Source: Solanum dulcamara
Taxonomy: Eukaryota > Streptophyta > Magnoliopsida > Solanales > Solanaceae
NCBI RefSeq assembly: GCF_947179165.1
Contig: NC_077242.1
Location: forward strand, 38,625,597 to 38,689,596
Length of the DNA stretch: 64,000 nucleotides
Direction: 5' to 3'
Shown here: positions 10,921 to 23,621 of the stretch, in pieces
Position numbering within the stretch: position 1 is the stretch's first letter
How the letters are laid out: each line of letters opens with the position of its first letter
Notes under the pieces: generated by a model
What the model was told of the DNA's origin: nothing
Databases searched by the model: none
Seen by the model: only the letters and a program-made list of their open reading frames with translations
Translations under genes and position numbers: made by a program

Positions 10921-12953
10921 TGTAGACATTACGAGTCGTAATGACTTCTATGAGTCGTAGGAATGATTCGTAGAAATACCTCACTTTACCAAAATTCTTA
11001 AGTCAAATATCACTCCTCCGAGTTGAATTGACGATTCGTAGAAACAACCTGTGGAGAAACTTCAGAAACTCATTATTTCAGACTTTTGAGAAACCTGCAG
11101 GACGTGTCGTGTTTATATCTCATTGAGAAGTTTACGACTCATAGATTAGAGTTGTAGACCCTTACCTTTTCTAGACCATTTCCACAATTGCAATTGACGA
11201 TTCATCAGAGTTCCTACGAGTCGTAATGATGACTCGTAGATGACTAATTTCAATTTTAATGAAGGATATTTGTGTCTTTTCTCACCTTTCCCAAACTAAA
11301 ACCTTGATAATTTAGGATTAATTTAAGTCGCTTATCAATACCTTGAACGCATAATACTCTCATAAACACTTAGATTATTTGAGAGCGAGGATTAGAGAAG
11401 AGGACAAAGGCTAGGGTTCAAGTACTTCAAAAAAGGTCTTTGAATTCTTGATTGTTCTTCGTGTCCAGGTATGTAAGGCTAAATTAAAATATAGATTTTG
11501 TTCCTCCATGTGCCCATGATTGTGATAGGTTGATTTTGAATGGATTGAGTCCCCATTAATGTGTTATTGAGAATTCCTTTCTAAAATATACACATTTTAA
11601 TGATTATTAATAAGTTCATGCTTTTCTACAAATAAATTCCTTGAATGCATGATTTGAACTATTTGGTTCATAAACCCTAATAGCATGTTGATTGATATTG
11701 AATTATATATACCTAAAGATTGAGTCTAGAGCAATGAACTTATAAATGTATAATTATGATTAGGATGTGAGAATGATGATAGTGTCAATGAATTAATAGT
11801 CCTGTATATTTTCATAATTAAACCCAAATGAATGGTGTCAACTGATTGTTGACATAAATGATTGTCAAAAACATCTCTTACTCAGATGATTGGGAATGAT
11901 TGAAAAATTGATTGGTTGAGAGGATTGATTGATAGAACTGATGACTTGAAATAGTCTGATAGAGACTTGTTGATTTGGATTGATTGTCTTATGAGCTTCG
12001 TATCTTGGGAGGAGTATCGTGCACTGAATTTGGTAAGAGTAAGTAATAACTCGAACCCAATAACTACATTGCAAAATATAGGATAGGATTAAACTTTAAG
12101 TCGTATGTTTCCTAAAATATTATCCCGATATGATAGGAAGTTATTGGTTTGAGATCCATGATTGGTTGATTCGTTCTTACCCTGGCAAGTTATTGAATGG
12201 ACGTGGCAACAACACTTGTTGTACTATCACTACTCATAAGTGATGGTTGTCAATAAGAGAAACTCCCATGTAGATTTTTATAGTACTCTTACTTGATTCT
12301 ATTGGATTAGATTAGATGGTATATGATTGGTCTTTCTCTAAACCTTATCCTTGTTTAGACTTAGGATGTCTTGATTGAATAGTTCATCTTTTCGATTCAA
12401 GATCTCTGAGTTGATTTGGTTATATATTGATGCATGTTTCTTTTTGCTATTTTACATACTTGTACATTCCATGTACTAATGTCCATTTGGGAATGATTCA
12501 TTTTATGATGTAGAGATAGGTACTAGAGATTATGAATAGGCGCACCATTGAGGATCTATTAATTCTAAGCTAGTTGGTAAGTCCTCCCTATTTTAGGAGG
12601 ATACCACAAATATATTTTTAGTTTTTGAGTTTAGATTTATTCATTTGATTTGAGGTAGCCATGAATCTGTCATTGGCACCACTTAAACAGTCAATAGAGG
12701 CTTCATAGACTAGATTGTTGATGTTGTTCATTTGTATTGTCTTTGACTAGTTTCATTCATACTAGTTGTTGATTGGATTTGATAGATTGGTTGGCCTTTA
12801 GCCTTAACTTATGAGTACTTTTCTTAATGAGTTGAGTCTTCTATTGTTATAATGTTGATAAATTAGTATTTGTTTGGACCAAGTGGTTCATTTAGGACTA
12901 GCAATGGTCTTTAAGTGGCGTCCATGCCTAGGATACCCTCTTGGGACGTGACA
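10921..12953 (+). repeat. 5' LTR of element E (left edge uncertain)
   Basis: The right edge is clear: the sequence ends CTTGGGACGTGACA at 12953, followed by a degenerate Met-type primer site. The first 400 bp contain repeated TACGAGTCGTA / GATTCGTAG dyads resembling those in the C LTRs, read in the same element sense. By comparison with C, the first 90 bp or so of the LTR may be missing or too diverged to see, so 10921 (TGTAGACATT) is only a candidate start. The LTR carries a version of the conserved AGTAC/GTACT dyad at 12459-12479. Confidence 0.55.
12459..12479 (+). promoter_or_regulatory. AGTAC/GTACT dyad in the LTR of E
   Basis: The sequence CTTGTAC-attccat-GTACTAA is preceded by TTACATA. 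The left arm has one change relative to the dyads in A, B, C and the solo LTR, while the spacer length (7) is the same. It lies 474 bp from the inner LTR edge. The function is unknown; conservation of position suggests a transcript-level or transcriptional signal. Confidence 0.55.
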
Positions 12954-12956
12954 AAT

Positions 12957-12972
12957 TTTATATCAGAGCATA
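12957..12972 (+). other. Primer binding site of element E (degenerate Met-type)
   Basis: The plus strand reads TTTTATATCAGAGCAT just after the LTR end at 12953. It is a decayed form of the TTGGTATCAGAGC site complementary to initiator-Met tRNA that is seen intact in A and F. Confidence 0.6.
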
Positions 12973-13126
12973 GAGTTTGAGAGTCCGAGTGAGTCTATAA
13001 AGTTGTGTTTAGTAGAGTCTTGCTGATAGGTGTGTTGTGCACCATATTTATAATTAGGAGGCTATAGGACACTAGGAATTATTTTAGTTCTTCATACTCA
13101 ATTCGTGCATTACACATGTGTAGATA

Positions 13127-16100
13127 ATGCCTACAAAATGCCCAACTAGCCAGAGGAATGCCACCAATACTGAGGTTCCAAAATTTGAGATGCCTCCACA
13201 GTCAGGAGTGAGAACTATAGGCCAAACTGCAAGATCTACTGAGGCACCCCAAGAGCCTACTACTCAGCCATCTTCTACTTTAGAAGTCAAGTTCAAAGAT
13301 GAAATCAGTGTGCTCACCCAACTGATAGTTGGCTAGAGGGGTAACCAGAGTTCACTAGCTCCTAACTCTAGTTCTTAAGAGCCATCAGCTTCAGAGAGAA
13401 TCCGAGATAAGATAATCCCACTAGTCTTCAAGCATTCTATAATGGAGGAGAATCCCCAAAATTTCATTGATAAGATATAGAAGATCTTGAAAGTAATGCA
13501 TGCGATAGAGATTAAAGGGATCGAGTTGATTTCTTCTCATCTCAAAGATGTGGTGAATGTGTGGTTCAACTAGGGGGAGAAAGGTATGTGTGTGGATGTT
13601 GAATTTTCCATTTGGGATGAGCTCGAGGTAGCTTTCCTTGATTATTTCTTTCCCAAGGAATTAAGGAAGGGAAAGTGGAAGACTTCGTGAATTTGAAGCA
13701 GGAAGGTTTGACAGTAAAGGAGTATATGCTGAAGTTAATCCAACTATCTAGATATTCTCCAGAGATGGTCCTAGATATGCAGTCTAAGATGTGGAAGTTT
13801 GTCTTCAGATTGGGAAGACACATGAAGAAGGAGGCAGAGCGTTACTGCTGATTTCTGACATGGATATTTCTAGGTTGATGGTGTATACTCAGCAGGTAGA
13901 GGATGATAAGTGGAAATACAAGGAAGAACATTTGACCAAGAAGGTAAAATCAGTTAGGCATGAGAATAAACATAGGCAGAGTAAGGGAAATAGGTCCTTC
14001 TTTCAGTGGTAAGCGCACCTGCGCCGCATAACCGATTTCATCAAGAGGGACAGAGTCTCCACAATTTCAGAGCCCAAGGTTCTCAATCCTAGGCCAATGT
14101 GACTCAAGGTTCGAAGGGAAAATATCCTTGTGGCATATGCGGTAAACTCCATTTAGGAGAGTGCATAGAGCGGGAGTATGGTTGTAATTAATGTTTTCAG
14201 GTGGGCCATTTTTAGAAGGAGTATCTTAGATAGGAAAATAGAGCCCAGTCTTCTACCACAACACCCCCGGGTAGAGGTAATCAGAGAGGTAGTACTTCAC
14301 GTATGGGTAGAGGTACAAACCGTCTATATGCCATGGGTATTCACCAAGAACAGTAGAACTTCCCAGATGTTGTGATTGATATTCGAGTCTTTAATCTTGA
14401 TTATTATGTTTTGATTGATCCGGTACCATATTATCCTTGTGTCTTCTAGATCCTTTCAGTGTATCTACTTCTATTGGTGAGTCTATCTTAGCTAAGAGGG
14501 TCTATAGAGATTGTGAAGTGTCTATTTATCACAAAAATACCATGGATGATTTAGTTGAGTTAGACATGGTTGATTTTGATGTGATTCTTGGCATGGACTA
14601 GATATATGCTTGTTATGACTATGTTGATTGTAAAACTCAGATTATTTAGTTCAGTTTCCAAAATGAACATGTCTTAGAATGTAGGAGTAGCCTTGTTGGG
14701 CCTAAGGGTAAGTTTATCTCTCACCTTAGGTATAGAAAGAAGATCTCTAAAGGGTATATTTATCACATCATTAGAGTCAAAGATGATAGTGTTGAGTTTT
14801 CTACTCTTGAGTAGGTCCCGATTGTAAATGAGTTTCTTGAAGTATTTTTTGAAGATTTGCTCGGATTCTCTCCAGATAGAGAGATTGACTTTGAGATTGA
14901 TGTTTTTCTTGATATGCAGCCTATTTGTATTCTGCCATATAGAATGTCTCCTGTCGAGATAAAAGAGTTGAAAGAGTAGTTGAAAGATCTCCTAGGGATA
15001 TATTAGGCTGAGTATCTCACCTTGGGGTGCTCCTGTCCTATTTGTGTGAAAGAAATATGGGTTGTTGAGAATGTGCATCGACTATCGTCAACTGAACAAA
15101 GTCACCATAAAGAAAAAGTATCCCTTTTCCACGATAGATGATTTGTTTGACCAGCTTTAGGGTGCCACTTATTTCTCAAAGATAGACCTTAACTCAAGCT
15201 ACCACAAGTTGAAAGTGAGAGAATGTGATATCCTACAGACTTTTTTTTGAACCCAGTATGGTCACTTCAATTTTCTTATTATGTCCTTCGGTCAGAGTAA
15301 TACTCCTGTAACATCTATGGAATTGATGAACAAAGTGTTCTTATAATATTTGGACATGTTTGTGATTGTATTAATAGATTAAATACTAATTCATTCAAGG
15401 AGTGAGGAGGAGCAAGGTAGTCATGTTACAATTGTCCTTTAAAATCTTAAGGAGGAGTTATATGCTAAATTTTCTAAATGTGAATTCTGGCTTGCGTTCA
15501 TGGCGTTCTTAGGCCATATTTTTTGTGTATATAGTATACGAGTTGATTTGCAAAATATTGAAGTGGTTAGTAACTAGCCAAGGCCACATCCCCGACTGAC
15601 ATAAAGAATTTCTTAGGCCTGGCTAGCTACTACCGTAGATTTGTTGAAGGGTTCTCATCCACATCTTCACCATTGACTAAGATAACTAAGAAAAAGTGTA
15701 AGATTCAATGGTTAGATACTTGCGACAAGAGTTTTCAAGAGTTTAAAACAAGATTAACTACTTCTCCAGTGCTATCCCTACCCGAGGGAATGGATGGTTT
15801 TGTTATCTACTCTAATGTGTCCAAAGTTGGGTTGGGTTGTGTTTTAATGTAGAAGAACAAAGTTATTACTTATGCTTCAAGATAGCTTAAGATTCATGAG
15901 AGGAACTACCCGACTCACAATCTTGAGTTGGAAGCCACAATGTTCGCTCTCAAGATTTGGTGTCATTATCTTTATATGGCGTGCATGTTGATGTGTTCAT
16001 AGACCACAAGAGCCTACAATATGTGTCCATTCAGAAAGAATTGATCCTGAGGCATAGGAGATAACTTGATCTGCTTAAGGATTATGATATTAGCATTCTC

Positions 16101-17262
16101 TACCACCTAGGCAAAGCTAATATTATTGTTGATGCTCTTAGTAGGTTATCTATGGGGAGCACTGCCCATATAGAAGAGGGAAAGAAATACTTGGCCAAAG
16201 AGGTTCATAGGCTTGAACATTTGAGAGTTTAACTTATTAACTCTAATGAGAATAGCAAAGTAGTTCAGAATGGAGCTGAATCATCTCTAGTTGCAGAGGT
16301 GAAAGAAAAGCAAAATGAGGATCCCATTCTCCTCCAACTAAAAAAAGATATTCACAAGCATAAGTTTATGTCTTTTGTGAAAAAGGGAGATGGAGTGGTG
16401 CTGTATCAAGGGAGATTGTGTGTTCTAAGCTTTGATGGTATTCAAGAAAGGATCATGGTAGAGGCCTATCACTCTAGGTATTCCATCCATCCAGGTTCTA
16501 CAAAAATGTACCATGACTTGAGAGAAGTCTATTGGTGGAATGGGATAAGGAGAGATATAGCAGAGTTTGTCTCCAAGTGCCCAAATTGCCAAAAAGTCAA
16601 AGTTGAGCATCAAAGGCCTTGTAGAGTAGCTTAGAATATTGAGATTCCAAAATGGAAATGAGAGATAATAAATATGGACTTCATTATAGGTCTACCACGG
16701 TTCCGCAGACAATATGACACTATTTGGGTGATTGTGGATAGGATGACCAAGCTAGCCCATTTCTTGCCAGTTATGACTATAGACACTGAAGAGAATTATG
16801 TCAGGTTGTATCTTTGAGAGATTTTAAGAATACATGGAGTTCCTTTGTCTATCATCTCAGATAGAGGAGCTCAGTTTATTGCCCAGTTTTGGAAGTCATT
16901 TCAGAAAGGTTTTGATTCGTGAGTGAACTTTAGCATTACTTTTTATTCAAAGATAGACGGATAAGCAGAGTGTATGATACAGACTTTGGAGGATATGTTT
17001 AGGGTCTATGTCATCGAATTCAAAGGTAATTGGGACGATCATATACCTCTTATTTAGTTTGTATACAATAATAGCTTCCATTCGAGTATTCAGATGGTTC
17101 TCTATGAAGCTCTGTATGTGAGGAGATATATATTGCTGATTGGTTGGTTCAAGGTTGGTGAAGTTGAGTTAATTAGACAAGACATGGTTCATCAAGTCAT
17201 GGAGAAGGTAAAGATCATCCAATACATGTTGAGAACTACTCAGTGTAGCCATAAATCATACA
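13127..17262 (+). pseudogene. Element E gag-pol polyprotein relic
   Basis: Plus-strand frames give gag (13127 to about 14010, with FVNLKQEGLTVKEYMLK), a damaged zinc-knuckle segment near 14130-14220 (CGICGKLHLGECIE), protease-like sequence (about 14370-14620), RT (about 14830-15620), RNase H (about 15640-16150, ending in a LYHLGKANIIVDALSRL-like segment) and integrase (16290-17262). The integrase zinc-binding part at 16450-16620 is well kept ([29 protein letters not shown]). At the RT active site the frame reads FVIVLID and then a TAA stop at 15380-15382. More than a dozen other stops are visible. Domain order and sequence match element A, so this is the same chromovirus (Tekay/Del-type) lineage. 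Confidence 0.8.
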
Positions 17263-19171
17263 TTATTTGGAGTAGCATCAGCCTCCAAAGTACTAGATGA
17301 TGCCCCAAAAGCACGGGCACATAGCTCCCCATAACTAATCTCTGTATCAAGACACGATAATGTGGTAGCCTCCTCAAATTGTTCCCTCTAGATCCTCTCC
17401 ACCTCACTTTCACTGTGATGCCTCTTCTTTCCTTGAGGCCTCTTATCCTCATCTCTATCTACCTAGCTCTTCCCTGAGGCCTAAGGGACGATACTTAGAA
17501 GATTAATGAATGTCTTTTCCTCCTCAGACTCCACAACATCCAGATATGGGAACAACTCAAGAGGCCTCTCCCATAAAGTTTGAATATTTGTCTGCGCTTG
17601 TGCCAACTTTGCTAAAATTTTAGTCAGGTCTGAAATGGTTAGTTCACGCAGCTTGTCATTCACCCTAGCCTCTATATCATCCATCCAAGTATATAAATCA
17701 TGGTATGAGACCAAGGCTGTTGCAATCTCTCTATCAATAAAAGGACTAAGTTGCTCGTCAAATAACTTAATCTTTTTTTCCTGTCTATCCACCCATCTCA
17801 CCATCTAGGAATAATTCACCAGTGTGCAAGAATACAATAACGGTTGTGGCAATGAAGACGTAGTGTCAGCAGTCTCACTTAGTATACCAAGAGTTTTGGA
17901 GGCTAATGAAGTGGAAGTCGCAATAGTCATGCTTGTGAAAGCTGCTAGTAGTGTAGAAGTCGTAACCCCACTGAAGAAGTTGGTCCAAATACCTGTGGCA
18001 TCGGCTTGTGCACTCGCATCTCAAGTCGTTGTTCATGCTTAATCTTCTGAATGTCGAACCTCTTTGCCACCATAATTTTCTCAGAAATGCTCAATAGAAT
18101 GGGCACCCCCGCTAACTTGCACAACTTAGTAATAAGGCACAAGAATGGGAGTGACATCATTGGCCATTGGACCCCATACCATATTTCCTCTACAATGATC
18201 CATACAAAGTTCATTGGAAATTCGGACATCGTACTCTCCACCATAACCTCTTTCTCTTCAGCCAATATATTATCACCACATATTGGTAATAATATGAAAC
18301 GCACAACAACCCACCAAAAGTTTGTTGGTAATGTCAAGGAAGATTTTTGAATCCTACAAGCTTTTTGAATCCCACAATCTACAAGCTTTTGTTTGGGCTT
18401 GAGTATGCATTCAATGATCAAAATCTGAAGTTCTAGGTGGTTGTGTATACTCAAGCCCAAACAAAAGCTTGTAGATTGTGGGAGCATCAATCTGGACCGG
18501 CACCTCATGCACCAGAACTTGATCCAGTACATCCAACACCCTTTTTAGTGGCTTGACTTTGTTATCAAGCATCACCGCATAATTCACTTCGAACTCACAA
18601 ACCATAGTTGGGTAGTATGCACCAGGCTCTTCTATTATCTAATCTAGCTTATACTTTTTAAATCTAGACTCGATCTCAAGGTATCTGGGAGGTCGGATGT
18701 AAGAACTTGGACTTTCTCAGTAATGGTGTACTTTAAACCCTATTTTGCAGTCTTAACCAACCCATCGCTATAGTACCATGTAGTACCTTTAACGAACCAC
18801 CGCATAGTCTCACAAAACCCAGGGTTCTTTGTCTTTATTAAACCCTCATGAATAGGTTCTGAAATGTCTAACCCTACTTCATCTTTCGATGGTGGTCGTT
18901 CCTATACGGGTTCATCATGGGACAGGCTAAAACTAGAGTCGGTGCTCGATTCATCATTTTCATCAGAATTAGGAGCTTCCCGATGTTATCAGGTCAAGGC
19001 TCTATTATAAGGTGCTAGTGTGGTACTACTCAGAACTAGGGCCTGAGAATCCTCATTCGACCTGTTGGACTCATCTTTCACGTGTTGCATTAAGAACTTT
19101 TGCATACCCCCACTGGTTGATTTGATCTTAGATGACATTTGTACGTGTTGATTGAAAAATATTAGCGCCAA
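17263..19171 (-). pseudogene. Element D extra ORF downstream of pol (plant transposon-protein type)
   Basis: Minus-strand fragments form one broken protein: an N-terminal piece at 18989-19171, a middle piece at 18411-18605, a core at 17945-18350 with FILLPICGDNIL, PFLCLITKLCKLAGVPIL and FPMNFVWIIVEEIW, a helical piece at 17481-17804, and a charged C-terminal tail running to the junction at 17263. From memory, the core resembles the ORFs annotated as 'putative plant transposon protein' that accompany Athila-like elements in Solanaceae. I could not search this. The 17481-17804 peptide is probably coiled coil. It lies 3' of integrase in element sense, the position where Athila elements carry their third ORF. 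Stops, frameshifts and a 36-bp inverted repeat break it. Its function is unknown. Confidence 0.6.
18371..18482. repeat. Perfect 36-bp inverted repeat with 40-bp spacer
   Basis: The arm 18371-18406 (starting CCCACAATCTACAAG) is the exact reverse complement of 18447-18482 (ending CTTGTAGATTGTGGG). The spacer is 18407-18446. It lies inside the decayed extra ORF of D, where one arm matches the original coding sense and the other is an inverted copy, so the ORF is broken here. It would form a strong hairpin. It has no LTR, target duplication or transposon ends. Confidence 0.9.
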
Positions 19172-20389
19172 TGATCATAGTAAACCAAAGAAAAATTATA
19201 AAATACCAGGTGCCAAGACTATGTGACGATAGAAATGATGGACCATCAAAGATGTGACGACTGTCAATTCTGTCGTTATTGCTAAATAGTGAGCAACCAA
19301 ATGTTTGATGGTGGAAATGATGGGGTGTCAGTTATTTGATGGACCATTTTATCCATCATCAAATATACGACAACCATCAAATTCATCGTCACTACTAGAC
19401 AATTATAGTAAGTATATCCTAGCTATTGGTACTCAGACTGCTTCAAAAACTTAAATTCTCGACAACACTAATGGGTACTCAGACTTCCTCTGTATCCTAC
19501 AAACACATAATTACAAGCACGACAATTTCCCTTAACAATATTGATGCATAATCTATCATTGGGAATCATAATGTAACAACACTAATGGGTACTCAGACTT
19601 TCCCTATGCATCAAAAAATCTAATTTATAAGGATAACATTTTCCCTTAAGAATGTTGTTACTCAATCTATCATTAGGAACCGTCATTTAGTCAACTAAAA
19701 AAACTATTTTTTAATTATCATATTGACAACTAGTATCAAATTTCACTTCTTTAAACCAAACATTTATAAGATTCCCCCTACTTTTATCAACACCCATAAC
19801 TGATAGAAAATAAGGCTACTCAGACTTCACCGTATTTATAAGATTGAAATTCAATAACCCACATGAATTTTTCAATGCTATCTTGACCTACCCACAGAAC
19901 ACAACGTCACCCAATCCTCCAAACAAAGATCCAAGTAGCAATACTAATAATCCCAACAACTTAACATAAACCAATTCGCATAGAAAAAAAATCCTAATCG
20001 AATTATCATAATCAAAGCAACCCAACAAGTAGTAAAAGGATACTCAAACCTACATGATTTCCAAAACTATCAATCCACAATTGAAAGAAGCGTTAATCAA
20101 TGTACATACCTTGAAGTTAATACTAATAAAATAAAGAAGTCAAGTGTGTGGTCGTCACACACCACAATTGTACTTATTTTGAGGGATTTAGGGACTGGGT
20201 TATTGGGTCGAGATTACGGGTAATGGGGTCAGGCTGTGGGTGTGATCAAAATTTGAAAGCGATAGATTGGGTAATTAGGGCTTGAGAATGGAGTTTGTGA
20301 TCAGATTTAGGTGTGGGTGTATTAGATTGTTTGAACTAATTTGTATAAGTAAAGAAATTAGGGTAAATGGGTTAGGGTGGTAGTGGGTT
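19172..20389. other. Non-coding 3' region of element D between integrase and extra ORF
   Basis: There is no supported reading frame. The region near 19240-19390 contains several short dyads on a GACGNNNGTC / CCATCAAA theme. The right part (20200-20389) is G-rich with scattered TTAGGG-like words. It continues, after removal of the solo LTR, with 23627 onward. Confidence 0.5.
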
Positions 20390-20394
20390 GGGTA
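20390..20394. repeat. Target-site duplication GGGTA, left copy
   Basis: GGGTA here and GGGTA at 23622-23626 flank the solo LTR exactly. A 5-bp duplication is standard for Ty3/Gypsy integration. Confidence 0.85.
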
Positions 20395-20967
20395 TGTTAC
20401 ACCCCGTACTTTGGTACCTTAGAATGCTTCTTAAGATTCTTAAGTTTCTGGTAAGGCTCTTAAGTTTCGTAGAAGTCGTCATATGAGTTGGATAATCTAT
20501 AACGCTATCAAATAATCCTAAGGAAAGGAGAAGGAGATAATACATAATAGAGAAGATTGGAAATAGGGTCATAAGAAACCAGAAGAAGTTGGAGGTCAGG
20601 TAGTGAGTCGTAGGACTTAACTTACTTATGAAAGCTATTACTTGGGACATTTTACATGCTAAGCTACTTGAGTATACGTCGAGTTTAAGTAGCAAGGAAT
20701 ACATAGGCTCTTGAAGTAAGACGAGATTACGGGCTCACGAAAGAGAAATAAGGAAACGACGCGCCTACTCGAAGCAAGTAGGTGATGCACCTACTTGGAC
20801 AACAAGGTAATGCACCTACATAGGGTCAAGTAGGTGATGCAGAAGATTTGGTGGACCCCATGCTTCCATGTGGCAGCTTTGGATTGGATGCATGATTAAG
20901 TTGGCATCCTAGGGGGCTGCCAGGTCTCACCCCTAGGGGCTGCCACATGTCCCCAATTAAGGACACA

Positions 20968-20975
20968 TATATATA
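20968..20975 (+). promoter_or_regulatory. Candidate TATA box of the solo LTR
   Basis: TATATATA lies about 575 bp from the LTR start, almost the same offset as the CTATAAATAC box in element A (about 567 bp). Transcription of the parental element would start about 30 bp downstream. This is inferred from position and sequence only. Confidence 0.45.
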
Positions 20976-23162
20976 CGTATATTGCTGGATCAACTAACTT
21001 TTCAGCATCTTTACACTTAAAAAAAATTAGAGAAAAACTTGGAAAACATGGAGAGAGAGCTACGGATTTGGTTAAGCACGGTAAGCCCTCTGAATTTATT
21101 CCATAAATTAATTATTTAAGGTATTCTTCGCTTAAGAAACAGTGTTTAAAAACATAAAATTTATAGTTGGGGTTTCGAGGAGGTTCTCGTTCTTGTCAAG
21201 AAACCCATTTTTGGAATGAGACTGTTGTTAGTAATAATAGTATAACTCCTTGTGTAAAGTTTCATTTCGAGTGATTCAAGATGTTTTGGAAAGATATTTC
21301 ATAGGGATATAACTTTTGTTTATACTATAATACCCATTTTTGCTTTTATCTTCTCGAAAAAGGATGATGAATTATAGGTGAGGTGCTGCCCAAGTTTCGT
21401 TTCGGAAATCCTACACGGGTTGCTGTTGGTATTTTGGGCATATCTTTTGGTATAGAATTATTGTAGGATTGATTCAAAATTATATGCGACCCTAAGACAC
21501 ATGTATATAACTTTAAGTGAGGTTACAAATCTTGTTTCCCTAAATTACCCCTTCGAAACTAAGCGACAATACAAGACAGTAGGCTGTCCAAAATTCACGT
21601 TTTGATAGTTTTGGCAAGTTTGACGAGTTTAGGTTAAGGTAAGGGTTTTCCTTTCAATTTGGATTTTATGGTGTTATTATGAAGTGTATTAAACATTGTG
21701 TAAGTGGCTGGAAATATGAAAATTCCATAAATATGCTCGACGTTCGAAACAAACCAAATTGGAGTCGCTATAGTTAAATTATAGTCGAAGCAAGGTGTTC
21801 TGCTTATGGTGTGTGGCTGCAGGTGTGTGGCGTATGTTGCAGGGCCTAAATTTGTCCTAAAATAGGTGGGGGAGATTCTTTTTATAGCCACACGACACCT
21901 CCGTTTCGTACAGTTAAATGTTTTGCAAAACGAAAACTAGAAACCTTATTTTGGTATTGTGGTTTCGAGCGAGTCATTTGGAGTTTATGTGGTATAAGAT
22001 TGATGGGAATTGTGTATATATCTACTTCAGGTTATTGTTTTTGGTTGGATATATCTATTAGGAGTATAATTGGAAATTCGGATAGGGCACATTATAGGGG
22101 AAATGCTGTCCGATTTTCGTTAACTCTTTAACTAGTTAGGGAACTAGTCGAGAAAGCGAGCGAGGGGATGAGTTCTACAAATACTCGTGTGTATCCTAAG
22201 GTGATGGAAAGCCAAGGGTTGTTAATACTCATATTTCTTTTATGTTACTTAGGTTTAAAGGATGACAAGATGAACGGGATAAAAAGTAACTCGTAACAGG
22301 TATGTAAAGCTAACGTTTTCTTCTTTTGGCATGTTTTGGTATACGTATGTAAGGATTATACTTTCTTTTAGCATGTATTATGCATAAGTATGTAAATCTT
22401 ATTCCTTTTCTTAGCATTATTTGACATAAGTATACAAAGGTAATCTCCCTTTTTGGCATGGTTTTTACGAAGCAAGTATATGACTTTCATATGATTCCAA
22501 AGAAGTTCCTATTCTTAAAGCCACTAGGATGGCCAATTTCTCGACTTCCAAAAGATATTTTGTTATGCCTTGATACATATATATGATTCCCAGAAGTTCT
22601 ATTTTGATAGAGTCCATAGTGACTTTCAAATGGTACTTGATATGACTTTTGTCTCGATTTTGAATGAAAGCTCATTTTGATTATTCTGTCAAGTCTCAAA
22701 TATGATTTAAATTGCATATAGTTTCTCACTACTCCACTCGTGGATGCCTCAATATTTCCTTTACTGAGCCTGGGCCAGGTTTTGTTATCGTATGTACTTC
22801 TCTGCATTGTTCGTCGTGCCCCGATATGAGGGGACAGGTACGACCTGTACATGGGATTTATAGAGTTATGATATGCCATGTACACATATGATATGATATG
22901 ATCTGAAATGACCATCTGATATGATATGATCTGTTATGGAGATATTCCCTACTCTTGATATATGTTGTACTATGGCTCCAGTGACGGAGTGGCGACCACG
23001 TTTTGTTCACCGCGTCCCATAATGGGGCTGGATATGGCATATATTTATCTACATACATTATTTGTGGTTATGAAAAACATTTTGATATTCTGGTATTTAG
23101 CTCACTTTTGCACCTTCTGTTCTGGTAATGGCTTTACTTATTATAGTCCATGCTTTACATAC

Positions 23163-23183
23163 TCAGTACATACGTCGTACTGA
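23163..23183 (+). promoter_or_regulatory. AGTAC/GTACT dyad in the solo LTR
   Basis: TCAGTAC-atacgtc-GTACTGA is a perfect 7-bp dyad with a 7-bp spacer, preceded by TTACATAC. It is 438 bp from the inner LTR edge. See the same motif in A, B, C and E. Confidence 0.75.
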
Positions 23184-23621
23184 CCCCCCTTTCCTCGGGG
23201 GGCTGCATTTCATGCCTGCAAATATAGATGTTAACTTTGGAGATCTGCCAGCTTAGGGTTTCCACTCAGCAATGTTGGAAGTGCTCTACTATTCCAGAGC
23301 CTAATTTTGATACTGGTCATTTGATATAAATGTTTGTTTATTCAGGGGTACGACGGGGCCCTGTCCTGTCATATAACTAGGCTAGCATTCTATAAAGGTC
23401 TGTAGACTTGTGATATGGGTTATGTATATATGTTTTGGGCTTTATGTTCCGTGATGACCTTAACGGCCTTCGTATGCTACATCTATTTTCATGCGCTCTT
23501 TAGCGATTTGTTTTTTGATTTCTTCATATGTCTTTTCGGCTAACATACTCAGTGGGGCTAAGGGTACGTATGGGTACCCTAATCGGACACTAGTCACGGC
23601 CTATGGAGTTGGGTCGTGATA

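Larger units (their letters stand above)
10921..17262 (+). mobile_element. Element E: 3'-truncated chromovirus-type Ty3/Gypsy element
   Basis: A 5' LTR, primer site and gag-pol lie in one plus-strand orientation. The integrase ends abruptly at about 17262, in the segment after TTQCSHKSY. The C-terminal integrase, chromodomain, polypurine tract and 3' LTR are all absent. The next base onward belongs to the oppositely oriented D element. The break is therefore a deletion or rearrangement junction rather than a normal retroelement end. Confidence 0.7.
20395..23621 (+). mobile_element. Solo LTR related to the LTRs of element B
   Basis: It runs from TGTTACACCCC to GGGTCGTGATA (the terminal CA has become TA), 3227 bp. 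It has no internal region and sits between identical 5-bp duplications. Read in reverse complement it aligns with the B LTRs: the start matches their TGTAACA end, and the last bases match their TG(T/C)(T/C)ATGACCCAAC start. It is somewhat longer than the B LTRs (2850 and 2880 bp). It contains a TATATATA box about 575 bp in and the conserved dyad 438 bp from its end. It arose most simply by recombination between the two LTRs of a full element that had inserted in D. Confidence 0.85.

Noticed and set aside
17945..18532. 195-codon open frame as a host gene
   Set aside because: Its start overlaps the inverted repeat in a non-homologous frame and its downstream part is the core of the D extra ORF; it is a fragment of a retroelement gene.
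20200..20394. Telomere-like TTTAGGG words (also at 23627-23690)
   Set aside because: Scattered and degenerate, never in tandem, so not an interstitial telomere array.
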